Assembly: GCF_025244845.1 (NCBI RefSeq)
Contig: NZ_CP104264.1
Coordinates: forward strand, 62,001 to 126,000
Source of the DNA: Arthrobacter sp. zg-Y1171
GTDB taxonomy: Bacteria; Actinomycetota; Actinomycetes; Actinomycetales; Micrococcaceae
Length of the DNA stretch: 64,000 bases
Direction of reading: 5' to 3'
A program made the position numbers and the translations under genes. Of the stretch, positions 18,434 to 27,666 are shown in pieces (positions within the stretch are counted from its first letter, which is position 1; each line of letters begins with the position of its first letter). Below the pieces are notes generated by a model. The model did not search any database. It was not told the origin of the DNA and worked only from the letters and a program-made list of their open reading frames with translations.

Positions 18434-19408
18434 ATGGGCCGACTGCGGCGAAGCAACTGCGAACATCCCGGCTACTCCCGCCGGCGCTGGGGCAAGGGAT
18501 TCAGTTACCGGGATGTCCGCGGAAACGTCATCACCGACCGCACGGTCGTGGCGCGGATCCGCTCGCTGGCCATTCCGCCGGCCTGGACGGATGTCTGGAT
18601 CAGCCCGTACGCCAACGGCCACATCCAGGCGACGGGAACCGACGCCGCCGGACGTAAGCAGTACATGTACCACCCGCAGTGGCGTGAAATGAAGGACCGG
18701 GAGAAATTCGACCGCGCCCTGGCGTTCGCCCAGTCCCTTCCGGCGGCCCGCCGCCTGATCACCAAGCACCTGCGCGCCGAAGGCTGCGGCTCGGAACGCG
18801 CCCTGGCCGCGGCCCTGCGGATTGTCGACGCCGGCGCGCTGCGCGTGGGCGGCGCCCGGTACGCGGACGCCAACGGGTCCTACGGCACCACCACCCTGCG
18901 GATCGAGCACGTGCGGCTGGACGGAACCGAAGTGCGTTTCGACTTCCCCGGCAAGAGCGGCCAGGAGTGGCACACCTCCATCAAGGACGCCGACCTCGCG
19001 GCGGCCCTCGAACCGATGCTCCGCCGCCCGGACGCGGACACGGCCCTGGCCTACCTCGGCGCGGACGGCGCCTGGCACAGCGTCGATGCCGCCCAGCTCA
19101 ATGCTTTCCTGAGGGAGGTCACGGGCGGAGAATTCAGCGCCAAGGACTTCCGCACCTGGCAGGCCACGGTGGTGGCGGCCATGTCCCTGGCCCGGATGGC
19201 GCCGGCAGCCGCTACCAACCGGGCGAAGCAGAAGGCCGTGGCAGCAACTGCACGCGACGTGGCGGAGCACCTGGGCAACACCCCGGCAATCGCCCGCAAG
19301 TCCTACATTGATCCCCGGGTGGTGGACCGTTTCTTCGACGGCCAGGTCATCCCCGTGACGGGGTTCTCCGCCTCGGAGACCGCAACCCGGAACATGCTCG
19401 AGAATTAA
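18434..19408 (+). CDS. DNA topoisomerase IB (poxvirus-like)
   Basis: 324 residues, typical of bacterial type IB topoisomerases, which nick and reseal one DNA strand through a 3'-phosphotyrosyl link. The N-terminal GKGFSYRD and IPPAWTDVWI are family motifs. Candidate catalytic residues are Arg137 (GALRVGG), Lys174 (FPGKSG), Arg240 (KDFRTW) and the nucleophile Tyr291 in SYIDP. The ATG at 18434 has AAAGGGA eight bases upstream. The enzyme is accessory and common in soil actinobacteria. The start is 50 bases after pheA. Confidence 0.92.
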   Translation: MGRLRRSNCEHPGYSRRRWGKGFSYRDVRGNVITDRTVVARIRSLAIPPAWTDVWISPYANGHIQATGTDAAGRKQYMYHPQWREMKDREKFDRALAFAQSLPAARRLITKHLRAEGCGSERALAAALRIVDAGALRVGGARYADANGSYGTTTLRIEHVRLDGTEVRFDFPGKSGQEWHTSIKDADLAAALEPMLRRPDADTALAYLGADGAWHSVDAAQLNAFLREVTGGEFSAKDFRTWQATVVAAMSLARMAPAAATNRAKQKAVAATARDVAEHLGNTPAIARKSYIDPRVVDRFFDGQVIPVTGFSASETATRNMLEN

Positions 19409-19503
19409 CCGGGTTTCCGCCGGGACCGGCAATAAGTATGCTGATGGAAGGCGCGCGCAGTATTGGCGCACTGGACAACCACCCCAAGAAGGAAGGTGCC
19501 GGC

Positions 19504-19761
19504 ATGAGCGAGTACCCGAACGAACAAGAGCAGCTCAAGGACCCGAAGCCCAGCGGTGTTTCCACCAATGACGATAACTACCGCGGCGATGTCGGCGACC
19601 AGGGCAACGACATCCGCTTTGCCGAGGAAGAGGCACTGATCCGCGAGCAGTCCTCCCCCAGCGAGGACGAAGGCGAGTACACCGACAAAGACGGTGCCAG
19701 GACGGACAAGGGCCGCGAAGGCGGTTACACCGACTCCGAGGGCACCCAGGACGGCAAGTAA
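19504..19761 (+). CDS. Small acidic, probably disordered protein
   Basis: 85 residues rich in Glu, Asp, Gly, Ser and Lys, with no hydrophobic core and no known domain. A TDKDGARTDKGREGGYTDSEG stretch shows a loosely repeated T-D-x-x-G pattern. The ATG at 19504 has a strong AAGGAAGG six bases upstream, and a clear terminator follows 13 bases after the stop, so it is a genuine short transcription unit. Composition resembles stress-related intrinsically disordered proteins of Arthrobacter relatives; the function is unknown. Confidence 0.7.
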   Translation: MSEYPNEQEQLKDPKPSGVSTNDDNYRGDVGDQGNDIRFAEEEALIREQSSPSEDEGEYTDKDGARTDKGREGGYTDSEGTQDGK

Positions 19762-19774
19762 CGCCTTCCCCCGA

Positions 19775-19809
19775 AACGGCGCTGCACCCACCGGTGCGGC
19801 GCCGTTTTT
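19775..19809 (+). terminator. Rho-independent terminator after the small acidic protein gene
   Basis: A 14-base stem with one mismatch (19775-19788 with 19793-19806) and a CACC loop runs into five T. It overlaps the last codons of the convergent lipid kinase gene. Confidence 0.88.
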
Positions 19810-20881
19810 ATGCCTCCGGCGGCAGGACGGGCGAGGGCGGCACCCGGACCAGCAGGGCGCCGGCATCCACCTCCACCGCGATGGTGGTGGCCGGACCGGT
19901 CAGGTCGCCGTCGAGCTGGGTCTGCGTGGGTTCCGCGACGGTCACCGTGACTTTCCGGACCCGGTGGTGGCGGATCACCGGCAGGTCCTTGGGGTAGCGC
20001 GTCATCACTTTGCCTGCCACCCAGGCCCAGCCCAGGACGCTGCGCGGGCTGATGATGACGACGTCCAGCAGTCCGTCATCCACCACGGCGTCGGGAATGA
20101 AATCGATGCCGGCGGGCAGGCGTCCGGTATTGGCCACCAGCACGCTGTGCACGTTCTGTGACTGCGCCGGACCGTCGTCCAGGCTGACGGTCATCCGCGT
20201 GCGCCTCCCCGGCAGCAGCCGGACGCCGGCTTCACTGTAGGCCAGCCAGCCCACCCGCTTCTTGAGTTCATCCCGGGTAGCGGCGATCACCTGGGCATCC
20301 AGGCCGATCCCGCCCATCACCAGGAACGCGTTGTGGGAACGCCCGCCGGTGGAGGCATCTTCGAGCACAATGTCCGCCATGTCGATCCGCCGCACGTCCC
20401 CGTGCAGGGCGTTACGGATGTTTCCCGCCAGGTCCGCCACCGAGATATCCAGGTTCCGGGCCAGCAGGTTGCCGGTGCCCAGCGGGATCAGGCCCAACGC
20501 TGCACCGGAATGCGCCACCGCGCGGGAGACTTCGCGGATGGTGCCGTCGCCGCCCGCGGCGAGGACGACGTCGGCCCCGGACTCCAGCGCCTGCAGCGCC
20601 TGGAGATAGCCCGGGCTGTCCACGGTGGTTTCCAGGATCAGCGGCGGATCCCAGCCCGCCAGCTCGCAGGAAGCCCTCAGCAGCTTCTCGGCGTCTGCAG
20701 CAAGCGCCTTGATCGGGTTGACGACCATCGCCACCCGCTGGTGGGCCGCTCCGCGCGGGGCGAACACCGCCGCGTCCGCTGCCGCCTGCCTCCTGCTTCG
20801 GGTGCCGGCAATGGCCCAGGTTGCGGCGGAGGCCAACAGGGCGGCGATGAGGACAAGGAGGAGGGTAATTTCAACGGGCAT
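19808..20881 (-). CDS. Diacylglycerol kinase-family lipid kinase
   Basis: 357 residues: an N-terminal membrane helix (about residues 6-26) followed by a DAGK catalytic domain. The nucleotide-binding GGDGT lies at 110-114, then LGLIPLGTGNLLARN, and the C-terminal beta domain ends with LDGDL. It probably phosphorylates diacylglycerol or a related lipid at the inner membrane face, recycling phosphatidic acid. The ATG at 20881 has GGAGG four bases upstream; the open frame extends 54 codons further into the serS promoter region, which I discard. It diverges from serS. Confidence 0.9.
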   Translation of the reverse strand: MPVEITLLLVLIAALLASAATWAIAGTRSRRQAAADAAVFAPRGAAHQRVAMVVNPIKALAADAEKLLRASCELAGWDPPLILETTVDSPGYLQALQALESGADVVLAAGGDGTIREVSRAVAHSGAALGLIPLGTGNLLARNLDISVADLAGNIRNALHGDVRRIDMADIVLEDASTGGRSHNAFLVMGGIGLDAQVIAATRDELKKRVGWLAYSEAGVRLLPGRRTRMTVSLDDGPAQSQNVHSVLVANTGRLPAGIDFIPDAVVDDGLLDVVIISPRSVLGWAWVAGKVMTRYPKDLPVIRHHRVRKVTVTVAEPTQTQLDGDLTGPATTIAVEVDAGALLVRVPPSPVLPPEA

Positions 20882-20936
20882 GATGCCTCCCAGAATAGCC
20901 GCCGCCCCGCAAAGCCAAGGCCGGGCGGGTTTTGGG

Positions 20937-20942
20937 TACTCT
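20937..20942 (+). promoter_or_regulatory. Candidate -10 element (TACTCT) of a leaderless serS mRNA
   Basis: TACTCT ends six bases before the GTG start of serS. There is no Shine-Dalgarno and no convincing -35 hexamer. Confidence 0.55.
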
Positions 20943-20948
20943 TGAGAC

Positions 20949-22223
20949 GTGATCGATGTAAATGAGCTCCGCGAAAACCCCGAAAAATTCCGAGCCTCGC
21001 AGCGCGCCCGGCTGGCCGACGAGAGCCTTGTGGACGCGATCATTTCCGCTGACGCTTCCCGCCGCGACGCCCGGACCCGTTACGAGACCCTCCGTGCCGA
21101 GCAGAACGCCTTCGGCAAGCGCGTCGCCGCCGCGAAGGGCGAAGAGAAGCAGGCCCTCCTGGCCGAGGTGAAGGAACTGGCTGCCGCGGTGAAGGCCGCC
21201 GGCGCCGAGGCCGACGCCATCCAGGCCGAGTCCGATGCGCTGCTGCGCCGGATCCCCAACCTGGTGTCCGACGGCGTTCCCACCGGAGGCGAGGACGATT
21301 TCGAGGTCCTCAAGACCGTCGGCAACCCCCGCGACTTTGAGGCCGAGGGCTTCAAGCCCCGCGACCACCTGGAAATCGGCGAGCTGCTCGGCGCCATCGA
21401 CATGGAACGCGGCGCCAAGGTCTCCGGCTCCCGTTTCTACTTCCTGCGCGGCGTCGGTGCCCGCCTGGAACTGGCACTGCTGAACATGGCCATGGACCAG
21501 GCGGTGAAGGCCGGATTCGTCCCGATGATCACCCCTACCCTGGTCCGTCCCGAGACGATGCAGGGCACCGGTTTCGATGTGGCGCACGACGCCGAGATCT
21601 ACCGCCTGGCCGAAGACGACCTGTACCTGGTGGGCACGTCCGAGGTGCCGCTGGCCGGCTACCACGCCGACGAAATCCTTGAGCTGGACGGCGGACCTGT
21701 CCGCTACGCCGGCTGGTCCTCCTGCTACCGCCGCGAAGCCGGTTCGCACGGCAAGGACACCCGCGGCATCATCCGCGTCCACCAGTTCAACAAGGTGGAA
21801 ATGTTTGTCTACACCCGGCCGGAGGATGCGGCGGAAGAGCACCGCCGGCTGCTGGCGTGGGAAGAGGAAATGCTGGCCAAGGTCGAACTGCCCTACCGGG
21901 TCATCGACACGGCGGCCGGCGATCTGGGCATGTCGGCGGCGCGGAAGTTCGACTGCGAGGCCTGGGTTCCCACCCAGAATGCCTACCGCGAGCTGACGTC
22001 CACCTCCAACTGCACCACCTTCCAGGCCCGGCGCCTGAACATCCGCGAACGCCAGGCCGAGGGCAAGGGCACCCGTGCGGTCGCCACCCTGAACGGAACG
22101 CTGGCCACCACCCGGTGGATCGTCGCCATCCTGGAACACCACCAGAACCCGGACGGCTCGGTTAATGTCCCGGCTGCGCTTCAGCCGTACCTGGGCGGCC
22201 TGGAAGTCCTTCCGGTCCTCTAG
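20949..22223 (+). CDS. serS: Seryl-tRNA synthetase
   Basis: 424 residues. An N-terminal antiparallel coiled-coil arm (about residues 30-100, rich in Ala, Glu and Lys) is followed by the class II catalytic core. Motif 2 lies around [26 protein letters not shown], and motif 3 is the [23 protein letters not shown] segment. The enzyme charges tRNA-Ser and tRNA-Sec with serine in the cytosol. It begins with GTG ([10 protein letters not shown]), and a -10 hexamer six bases before it points to a leaderless transcript. A hairpin terminator follows. Confidence 0.95.
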   Translation: MIDVNELRENPEKFRASQRARLADESLVDAIISADASRRDARTRYETLRAEQNAFGKRVAAAKGEEKQALLAEVKELAAAVKAAGAEADAIQAESDALLRRIPNLVSDGVPTGGEDDFEVLKTVGNPRDFEAEGFKPRDHLEIGELLGAIDMERGAKVSGSRFYFLRGVGARLELALLNMAMDQAVKAGFVPMITPTLVRPETMQGTGFDVAHDAEIYRLAEDDLYLVGTSEVPLAGYHADEILELDGGPVRYAGWSSCYRREAGSHGKDTRGIIRVHQFNKVEMFVYTRPEDAAEEHRRLLAWEEEMLAKVELPYRVIDTAAGDLGMSAARKFDCEAWVPTQNAYRELTSTSNCTTFQARRLNIRERQAEGKGTRAVATLNGTLATTRWIVAILEHHQNPDGSVNVPAALQPYLGGLEVLPVL

Positions 22224-22237
22224 CTCCTTCCCAAGCC

Positions 22238-22280
22238 GGCGGGACCGATGGGCACTGCCCTTCGGTCCCGCCGTCGTTTG
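22238..22280 (+). terminator. Probable terminator after serS
   Basis: An 11-base perfect stem (22238-22248 with 22262-22272) encloses a further GGGC/GCCC pair. Only a short TTT tract follows, so termination may be partial. Confidence 0.6.
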
Positions 22281-22364
22281 CCCGGGCACGCAACCGCCGT
22301 CCGGCGGTACGTCCTGTGGCGGCTGTCCTAGCCGCCTTCCTTACCCATCTGCTTAGATAAAACG

Positions 22365-23210
22365 ATGACAACTTTGAGTACCGCTGGCATCGAAGACCAG
22401 CGAACCCCTGACAAGCGGCACCTGGTGGCCCTCGACGTAGACGGAACCCTCGTGGACCACGACGGGCACATGTCCCCGGGCGTGCGCGGGGCCGCACGAA
22501 AGGCCCTGGCGGCAGGGCACCACCTGGTGGTGGCCACCGGCAGGTCTTACGGGGCCGCGTTGCCCATCCTCGAACTCCTGGGCCTGACCCGCGGATACTG
22601 CGTGTGCTCCAACGGCGCCGTGACCCTGCGCCTGGACCCCTCCCTCGAAGACGGCTACGAAGTAATGGACCGTGTGGTCTTCGACCCGAAACCGGCACTG
22701 GCCGCGCTGCGGGCGAAGCTTCCAACCGCAAAGTTCGCCCTGGAGGACGCTGAAGGGCGCTTCCTGTCCACCGAGCGCTTCCAGGACGCCAGCTTCGGCG
22801 CCGAAGCCCTCGCCGTGGACTTCGAATCGATGCTGGAGGCACAGGCCGTACGCGTGGTGGTCTTCAGCACCGACAGCACCGCGGAGGAATTCGGCGAAGC
22901 GGTGGAGGCGATCGGCCTGCACGGCGTGACGTACTCGGTGGGCTGGACTGCCTGGCTGGATATCGCCGCGTCCGGTGTCACCAAGGCCAGCGCGTTGGAA
23001 CTGGTCCGCCGCCGGCTGGAGGTCGATCCGACGCTGACCATTGCCCTGGGCGACGGCCGCAACGACATTGAGATGCTGGACTGGGCCGCCCGCGGAGTGG
23101 CCATGGGGCAGGCGCCGGACGAGGTCCTGGCAGCAGCCTCCGAGGTCACCGGCACGGTCTACGAGGACGGTGCGGCGAGCGTGCTGTCCAGCGTGCTGGA
23201 CGAGTCCTAG
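22365..23210 (+). CDS. HAD-superfamily phosphatase, Cof type
   Basis: 281 residues of the Cof/type IIB HAD group, which dephosphorylate sugar phosphates, nucleotides or cofactor precursors. Motif I DVDGTLV places the nucleophile at Asp24 and the acid at Asp26; motif II is VVATGRS, motif III the Lys in SGVTKASAL, and motif IV GDGRNDIEML. Substrate not predictable from sequence. No Shine-Dalgarno precedes the ATG at 22365; a TTAGAT hexamer lies six bases upstream, so leaderless translation is likely. It ends one base before the convergent SatD-like gene. Confidence 0.9.
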   Translation: MTTLSTAGIEDQRTPDKRHLVALDVDGTLVDHDGHMSPGVRGAARKALAAGHHLVVATGRSYGAALPILELLGLTRGYCVCSNGAVTLRLDPSLEDGYEVMDRVVFDPKPALAALRAKLPTAKFALEDAEGRFLSTERFQDASFGAEALAVDFESMLEAQAVRVVVFSTDSTAEEFGEAVEAIGLHGVTYSVGWTAWLDIAASGVTKASALELVRRRLEVDPTLTIALGDGRNDIEMLDWAARGVAMGQAPDEVLAAASEVTGTVYEDGAASVLSSVLDES

Positions 23211-23211
23211 C

Positions 23212-23847
23212 TCACGCCCGGTAGGGGAGCGCGGCCGGCGGAAGCGACGCCGGGCCGTAGACCAGTCCCAGCAGCCGCGCGGCGGCCGGACGGGTGGCCC
23301 ATTCTTCACTCCAGTGGGACCGGACCACCGCCTTGCTCACGGCCTGCGCGGTGATCCCCAGCTCCTGGGCTACGAATTTCTGCTGCCCGCGCGCTCCCGG
23401 GGTCATGAGGTCCAGCACCTTCCACTCGGCCTCGGACCGGGCGGCCACAATCAGGCCCAGCAGGCGCAGCACGGCTTCCGCCTCCGCCGCCAGTTCCGCA
23501 TCCGGCCCCTCCACCGCTAGCGGCACACGGTCGCCGGTGCGCTGGGCGCGCTCCACGGCACGCCGCGAGTAGACCAGGCCGAAGCCCCGTGCGTCCAACA
23601 GATCCTCGGGCAGGGGAACCTGGAGCTCGCCGACGCCCACCCCTACATGCCAGCGGCGCTGCCGGACCGCTGTCAGCGCGGCTTCCACCGCGGTGGCTGC
23701 ATCCGTCAGCACCCCCTGGGCTTCGTCGCCGACGGTGCGCTGGAAGGGAACGGCAGCAGGCAGATGCCGAAGGGAGCGGATCAGGCCCGGAACCAGGTCC
23801 CCGACCTCGCGGGAGTCCCGCTGGTTGATGGTCAGCACAAAATGCAT
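23212..23847 (-). CDS. SatD-like protein with C-terminal winged-helix segment
   Basis: 211 residues. The first half (INQRDSRE, FQRTVGDEAQGVL, HVGVGVGEL, GFGLVYSRRAVERA) follows the pattern of the SatD family: an early substrate-like loop, a TxGDE-QG motif and a GxGxG turn. The second half contains a helix-turn-helix-like run around residues 155-175 (VAQELGITAQAVSKAVVRS), suggesting DNA binding. SatD proteins are poorly characterised. The ATG at 23847 lacks a Shine-Dalgarno; a CATGCT hexamer six bases upstream fits a leaderless pattern. It diverges from a small membrane protein gene. Confidence 0.6.
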   Translation of the reverse strand: MHFVLTINQRDSREVGDLVPGLIRSLRHLPAAVPFQRTVGDEAQGVLTDAATAVEAALTAVRQRRWHVGVGVGELQVPLPEDLLDARGFGLVYSRRAVERAQRTGDRVPLAVEGPDAELAAEAEAVLRLLGLIVAARSEAEWKVLDLMTPGARGQQKFVAQELGITAQAVSKAVVRSHWSEEWATRPAAARLLGLVYGPASLPPAALPYRA

Positions 23848-23909
23848 GGCATCAGCATGTCAGATTTCCGGGGAAAACAACCGAATCCGGTTGTGGCGCG
23901 CCCTAGCGG

Positions 23910-23915
23910 TAGAGT
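23910..23915 (+). promoter_or_regulatory. Candidate -10 element (TAGAGT) before a small membrane protein gene
   Basis: TAGAGT ends seven bases before the ATG at 23923, and no ribosome-binding site is present, consistent with a leaderless message. Confidence 0.45.
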
Positions 23916-23922
23916 CGGGCGC

Positions 23923-24135
23923 ATGACCAGCCAAGACCAAGCGCCCAGCCCGGATCGCCGCCCGCTGCTTCGCCTGCTGTTCGGAGCGGGCGTTGTCCTC
24001 CTGGGCGCGTGGGCGGCATGGCTGACGTCCAGCTGGATTGTCCTTGCGGCAGCCGTACTGGTGGCGGTTGTCCCGGCCAGGACCCACGCGGGAGACCTGC
24101 GCGCCTGGGCACGGCGCAAGGCACGCGGCAACTGA
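23923..24135 (+). CDS. Small membrane protein, function unknown
   Basis: 70 residues with two hydrophobic segments (about 15-32 and 36-50) and a basic C-terminal tail ending in RKARGN. No known domain identified. The ATG at 23923 is favoured by a TAGAGT -10 hexamer seven bases upstream; the long upstream in-frame extension overlaps the divergent gene and is discarded. It is followed by a GC-rich hairpin shared with the convergent pyrophosphatase gene. Confidence 0.6.
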   Translation: MTSQDQAPSPDRRPLLRLLFGAGVVLLGAWAAWLTSSWIVLAAAVLVAVVPARTHAGDLRAWARRKARGN

Positions 24136-24153
24136 CATTGCCGGGTTAAACGC

Positions 24154-24192
24154 CGACGGCGGCCGCCCCCGCGAAGGGCGCAGCCGCCGTCG
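24154..24192. terminator. GC-rich hairpin between two convergent genes
   Basis: A stem of about 13 bases with one mismatch (24154-24166 with 24180-24192) lies between the stops of the small membrane protein and pyrophosphatase genes. On the minus strand it is followed by a short TTT. It may serve both directions. Confidence 0.55.
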
Positions 24193-24216
24193 TACCGGCA
24201 GGGCCGGTAGGAAGAA

Positions 24217-24777
24217 CTAGTTGTTGACGGGGTTGGCGTCGACGTCGCGGCCCTGGGCCTCGTCCTCTTCGTGGCCTTCGCCGTGTGCCTTGAAGCGCTC
24301 CAGGGAGGCCCTGACCTCGGCTTCGGCGTCCTCGCGGCCGGCCCAGTCAGCGGCTTCAACCCACTTACCCGGCTCGAGGTCCTTGTACTTCGTGAAGAAG
24401 TGCTTGATCTCGTCGAGCAGGAAGTCGGAGACGTCCGAGAGGTCCTGGATGTGGTTGAAGCGCGGGTCCACGGGAACGCAGAGAACCTTGGCGTCTCCGC
24501 CGCCGTCATCAACCATGTTGAACACGCCGATGGGGCGGGATTCCACCAGGACGCCGGGCATCAGGTCGAAGTCCTGCAGCATTACCAGCGCGTCCAGGGG
24601 ATCGCCGTCCTCACCGAGGGTGTTCTCGAAGTACCCGTAGTGGGTGGGGTAGGCCATGGACGTGAACAGGACCCGGTCCAGGCGGAGGCGGTGGGTTTCG
24701 TGGTCAATTTCGTACTTGACCCGGGATCCCTTGGGGATCTCGATGGTGACGTCGAGCGTCATGGGCGTTTCGGACAT
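24217..24777 (-). CDS. ppa: Inorganic pyrophosphatase (family I)
   Basis: 186 residues of a soluble family I pyrophosphatase that hydrolyses pyrophosphate to phosphate and pulls biosynthetic reactions forward. The signature Asp cluster is in [11 protein letters not shown], and [13 protein letters not shown] and [11 protein letters not shown] match the family. The C-terminal 25 residues form an acidic tail ([15 protein letters not shown]) beyond the usual core. The ATG at 24777 has GAGGAG six bases upstream. It is divergent from the PBP4-type gene. Confidence 0.95.
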   Translation of the reverse strand: MSETPMTLDVTIEIPKGSRVKYEIDHETHRLRLDRVLFTSMAYPTHYGYFENTLGEDGDPLDALVMLQDFDLMPGVLVESRPIGVFNMVDDGGGDAKVLCVPVDPRFNHIQDLSDVSDFLLDEIKHFFTKYKDLEPGKWVEAADWAGREDAEAEVRASLERFKAHGEGHEEDEAQGRDVDANPVNN

Positions 24778-24980
24778 TGCGACTCCTCACTGGCGTGGCC
24801 CGCGGAGGAACCACTGGAAAGATTTGGCTGGCGATCATGCGCCGGCATGCCCCGCGACCGGAAAGATGGGGGCGGGCGCCGGCGTCGGTCTAGTCTTAAA
24901 GATATATGTCCTGTGCACAGAACGTGTGCAGGGCCGGAACGGGCCGGGTAAGCCGGCGGAAAAGAAAGAGTCGGTGGGAC

Positions 24981-26408
24981 ATGTCTCGGATGTTCTCCGG
25001 CACTCTGCTGGCCCTGGCCTTCGCAGTGCTGCTGGTTCCGCTGGCCTGCTATGCCCTCCCGCCGGTTGCCCAGTCCCTGACCGAACCGCGGCTGCAGCGC
25101 GCCGAGGTGGTTCCGCGCTACCAGCAGGCACCCGTGAAGCTCACGGACAGGGCGCTGGTGTCTGCTCCGAAGGCGTCGGACCCGATGCCGGATGCGGAGC
25201 AGTTGGGGCGCCTGCTGGACGCAGAACTGGCCGTGGACGGCAGCGGCACCTTCTCCGCCGTGGTGCAGGACGTGCTCACCGGCACGGTGCTTTATGAGCG
25301 CGACGCCGCCGCCGGGCTGGCCCCCGCCTCAAGCCTCAAGGTCCTGACTGCCGCCGCGGCTCTGTCCGCGATGGACGGCGGGACACGCTTTCCCACCACC
25401 GCACTGCCGGGAGAGGACCCCGGCACGGTGGTCCTGCGCGGAGGCGGCGATGTGCTGCTCACCGCTGGAGAGTCGGATCCCGATTCCGTGGCGGGCCACG
25501 CCGGGCTGGCCACCCTGGCCGAAAAGACCGCCGCGGCGCTTGCCGACAAGGAAACCGCAGGACCAGTGAAGGTGCTGGTGGATGATTCGCTGTTCACCGG
25601 CCCGGCGCTCTCGGACGCGTGGGGGGAAGCCGACGTCGCGGCCGGGGAGATCGCCCCGATCCATTCCCTTGCGGTGAGCTCGGCGTGGGCAGAGGAGGGC
25701 ACCGGGCCTGGGCCCCGCGTCGACGACGCCGCCCTGTCCGCAGGTGAGTCCTACCGCGCCGCGCTGGCTGCCGCCCTGGCACCCAAGGGCATCGACGTCG
25801 AGCTGTCTGTTGAACGCGGCGCCGCTCCGGCAGATGCTGTTGCCCTCGCCGAGGTCCGTTCCGCACCGCTGGCCGAACAGGTCGACTACATGCTGCTGAA
25901 CTCGGACAACTACCTGGCGGAGGTACTGGCCCGGCTCAGCGCCGCTGCGACGGACCGGGAGGCATCCTTTGCCGGGGGAATCGAAACCGTTGTCGCCGAA
26001 GTGACCGCCCTTGGCGTGGACACCGGAGCAATGGTGCTCGGGGATACCAGCGGCCTGTCCGGTGAAACCTCAGTGTCCGCCTCGCAGTTGAACTCGCTGA
26101 TGCAGATCCTCCTCACCACCACCGACCCCGATTTGCGCGCGGTGGCGGGCGGGCTGCCCGTTGCGGCCCTGAGCGGAACGCTGGCCGGGCGGTATGACGA
26201 GACCGCCGATTCCGGAGCGGCGGGAATTGTGCGGGCCAAGACGGGAACCCTGCTGGCGGTCACCGCGCTGACCGGGTACGCCGCCGACGCCGACGGCCGG
26301 GTCCTGGCCTTCACCTTCATAGCCAGCGGCCTGGACGGAAACACCCAGCAGGCACGGGACGCGGTGGATTCCGCCGCCGCGGTGCTGGCCGGATGCGGCT
26401 GCCGCTGA
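24981..26408 (+). CDS. dacB: D-alanyl-D-alanine carboxypeptidase/endopeptidase (PBP4, peptidase S13)
   Basis: 475 residues. An N-terminal membrane segment or signal peptide (residues 6-25) exports the protein. The penicillin-binding triad is visible: SxxK at 117-120 (SSLK), SDN at 308-310 and KTG at 420-422. Peptidase S13 enzymes trim or cleave cross-linked peptidoglycan stem peptides outside the membrane. The ATG at 24981 gives a good signal sequence; an earlier in-frame ATG adds 25 charged residues and is less likely. In actinobacteria this gene commonly precedes the metalloprotease and tilS, as here. Confidence 0.9.
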   Translation: MSRMFSGTLLALAFAVLLVPLACYALPPVAQSLTEPRLQRAEVVPRYQQAPVKLTDRALVSAPKASDPMPDAEQLGRLLDAELAVDGSGTFSAVVQDVLTGTVLYERDAAAGLAPASSLKVLTAAAALSAMDGGTRFPTTALPGEDPGTVVLRGGGDVLLTAGESDPDSVAGHAGLATLAEKTAAALADKETAGPVKVLVDDSLFTGPALSDAWGEADVAAGEIAPIHSLAVSSAWAEEGTGPGPRVDDAALSAGESYRAALAAALAPKGIDVELSVERGAAPADAVALAEVRSAPLAEQVDYMLLNSDNYLAEVLARLSAAATDREASFAGGIETVVAEVTALGVDTGAMVLGDTSGLSGETSVSASQLNSLMQILLTTTDPDLRAVAGGLPVAALSGTLAGRYDETADSGAAGIVRAKTGTLLAVTALTGYAADADGRVLAFTFIASGLDGNTQQARDAVDSAAAVLAGCGCR

Positions 26409-26475
26409 CGAAACAAGGACGGTTCCTTCCCCCGAGGTGGTGTGGCGCCGGAAGCCAATGTGGTCGAATGGAGCA

Positions 26476-27660
26476 ATGGAGAGCAACGAGCGAAGCCGTC
26501 CGACCCCCGTCCCCGCGCCTTCCGCCCCTGCAGGGCAAAATACCGACGCCCACCCGTCTGCCGGCGGGGCGCCGTCCCTGGTGAACTGGGACCTGGCCGC
26601 TTCCACCGCTGCGGCCATGGTGGCGCCCGGACCGAAGATGTCCGCCCGCGAGATCCGCGACGCCGTGGCGGACCTGCGGGCCGCCGCCGACGCCTCCGTT
26701 GCGCACGTCCACCGCATCACCGGCCTGGACGCCGCCCGGGACCTGCGGGATTCGGACGTGCTGATTGTGGACCGGGCATCCTGGGCCCGCGCCAACTCGC
26801 AGAGCTTCTCGGTGCTGATGGGCCCGGCCCTGCAGCACCTGGCCGAAACCCGGCCGGAACAGCTGGCCGCCGCCAACACCGCACTGGGCGGAACCATGAC
26901 CGGTGCGCAGCTGGGCACTATCCTCGCCTTCCTCTCGAGCAAGGTCCTGGGCCAGTACGATCCCTTCGCCGCGCTGGGCGGTGTCGGCAAACCCGGCGGG
27001 CGGCTGCTGCTGGTGGCCCCGAACATCGTCACGCTGGAACGCGAACTGAACGTGGAACCCGCCGACTTCCGCCTCTGGGTCTGCCTGCACGAGCAGACGC
27101 ACCGGGTGCAGTTCGCGGCCGCTCCCTGGTTGCGCGGGCACATGCTGGAGCAGATCAGCCAGCTCTCCAACGGCATGATGGACAAGGCGCAGACCATTTC
27201 CGAGCGGCTGGGCTCCGCCGTGAAGGCGCTGGCAGCCCCCAAGGGCGGCGTGGACGCCGACGGCGTGCCGCACAAGTCCGTGGACCTGCTCTCCCTGCTG
27301 CAGGATCCGGAGGACAAGGAACGCCTCTCGCACCTGACGGCCGTGATGTCGCTTCTGGAAGGCCACGCGAACGTGGTGATGGACGCCGTGGATGCGAGCA
27401 TCGTGCCCAGCGTCAAGACCATCCGGCAGCGGTTCAACAACCGCGGCGCCAAGCGCACCTGGATTGACCGCTTCTTCCGCCAGATCATGGGATTGGATGC
27501 CAAGATGCGCCAGTACAGCGACGGCGCGCGCTTTGTCCGCGCCGTCACCGACCGGGTGGGCATGGAAGGCTTCAACCGGGTGTGGGAGCGCCCCGAAAAC
27601 CTCCCGACCGAAGCGGAGATCCACTCCGCAGACCTATGGATTGCCCGGATGGGACTGTAA
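26476..27660 (+). CDS. Zinc-dependent metalloprotease of the actinobacterial DUF2342 type
   Basis: 394 residues. A Pro/Ser-rich N-terminal tail of about 35 residues precedes a helical domain carrying HEQTH at 205-209, a gluzincin-like HExxH zinc motif, and a probable third ligand in LLEGHANVVMD. The family (often called coenzyme F420 biosynthesis-associated) is nearly always found between dacB and tilS in actinobacteria, but its substrate is not established. Start choice is uncertain: the ATG at 26476 is the last of three close in-frame ATGs, and a TCGAAT hexamer lies six bases upstream. It ends six bases before tilS. Confidence 0.8.
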   Translation: MESNERSRPTPVPAPSAPAGQNTDAHPSAGGAPSLVNWDLAASTAAAMVAPGPKMSAREIRDAVADLRAAADASVAHVHRITGLDAARDLRDSDVLIVDRASWARANSQSFSVLMGPALQHLAETRPEQLAAANTALGGTMTGAQLGTILAFLSSKVLGQYDPFAALGGVGKPGGRLLLVAPNIVTLERELNVEPADFRLWVCLHEQTHRVQFAAAPWLRGHMLEQISQLSNGMMDKAQTISERLGSAVKALAAPKGGVDADGVPHKSVDLLSLLQDPEDKERLSHLTAVMSLLEGHANVVMDAVDASIVPSVKTIRQRFNNRGAKRTWIDRFFRQIMGLDAKMRQYSDGARFVRAVTDRVGMEGFNRVWERPENLPTEAEIHSADLWIARMGL

Positions 27661-27666
27661 CCGCAC

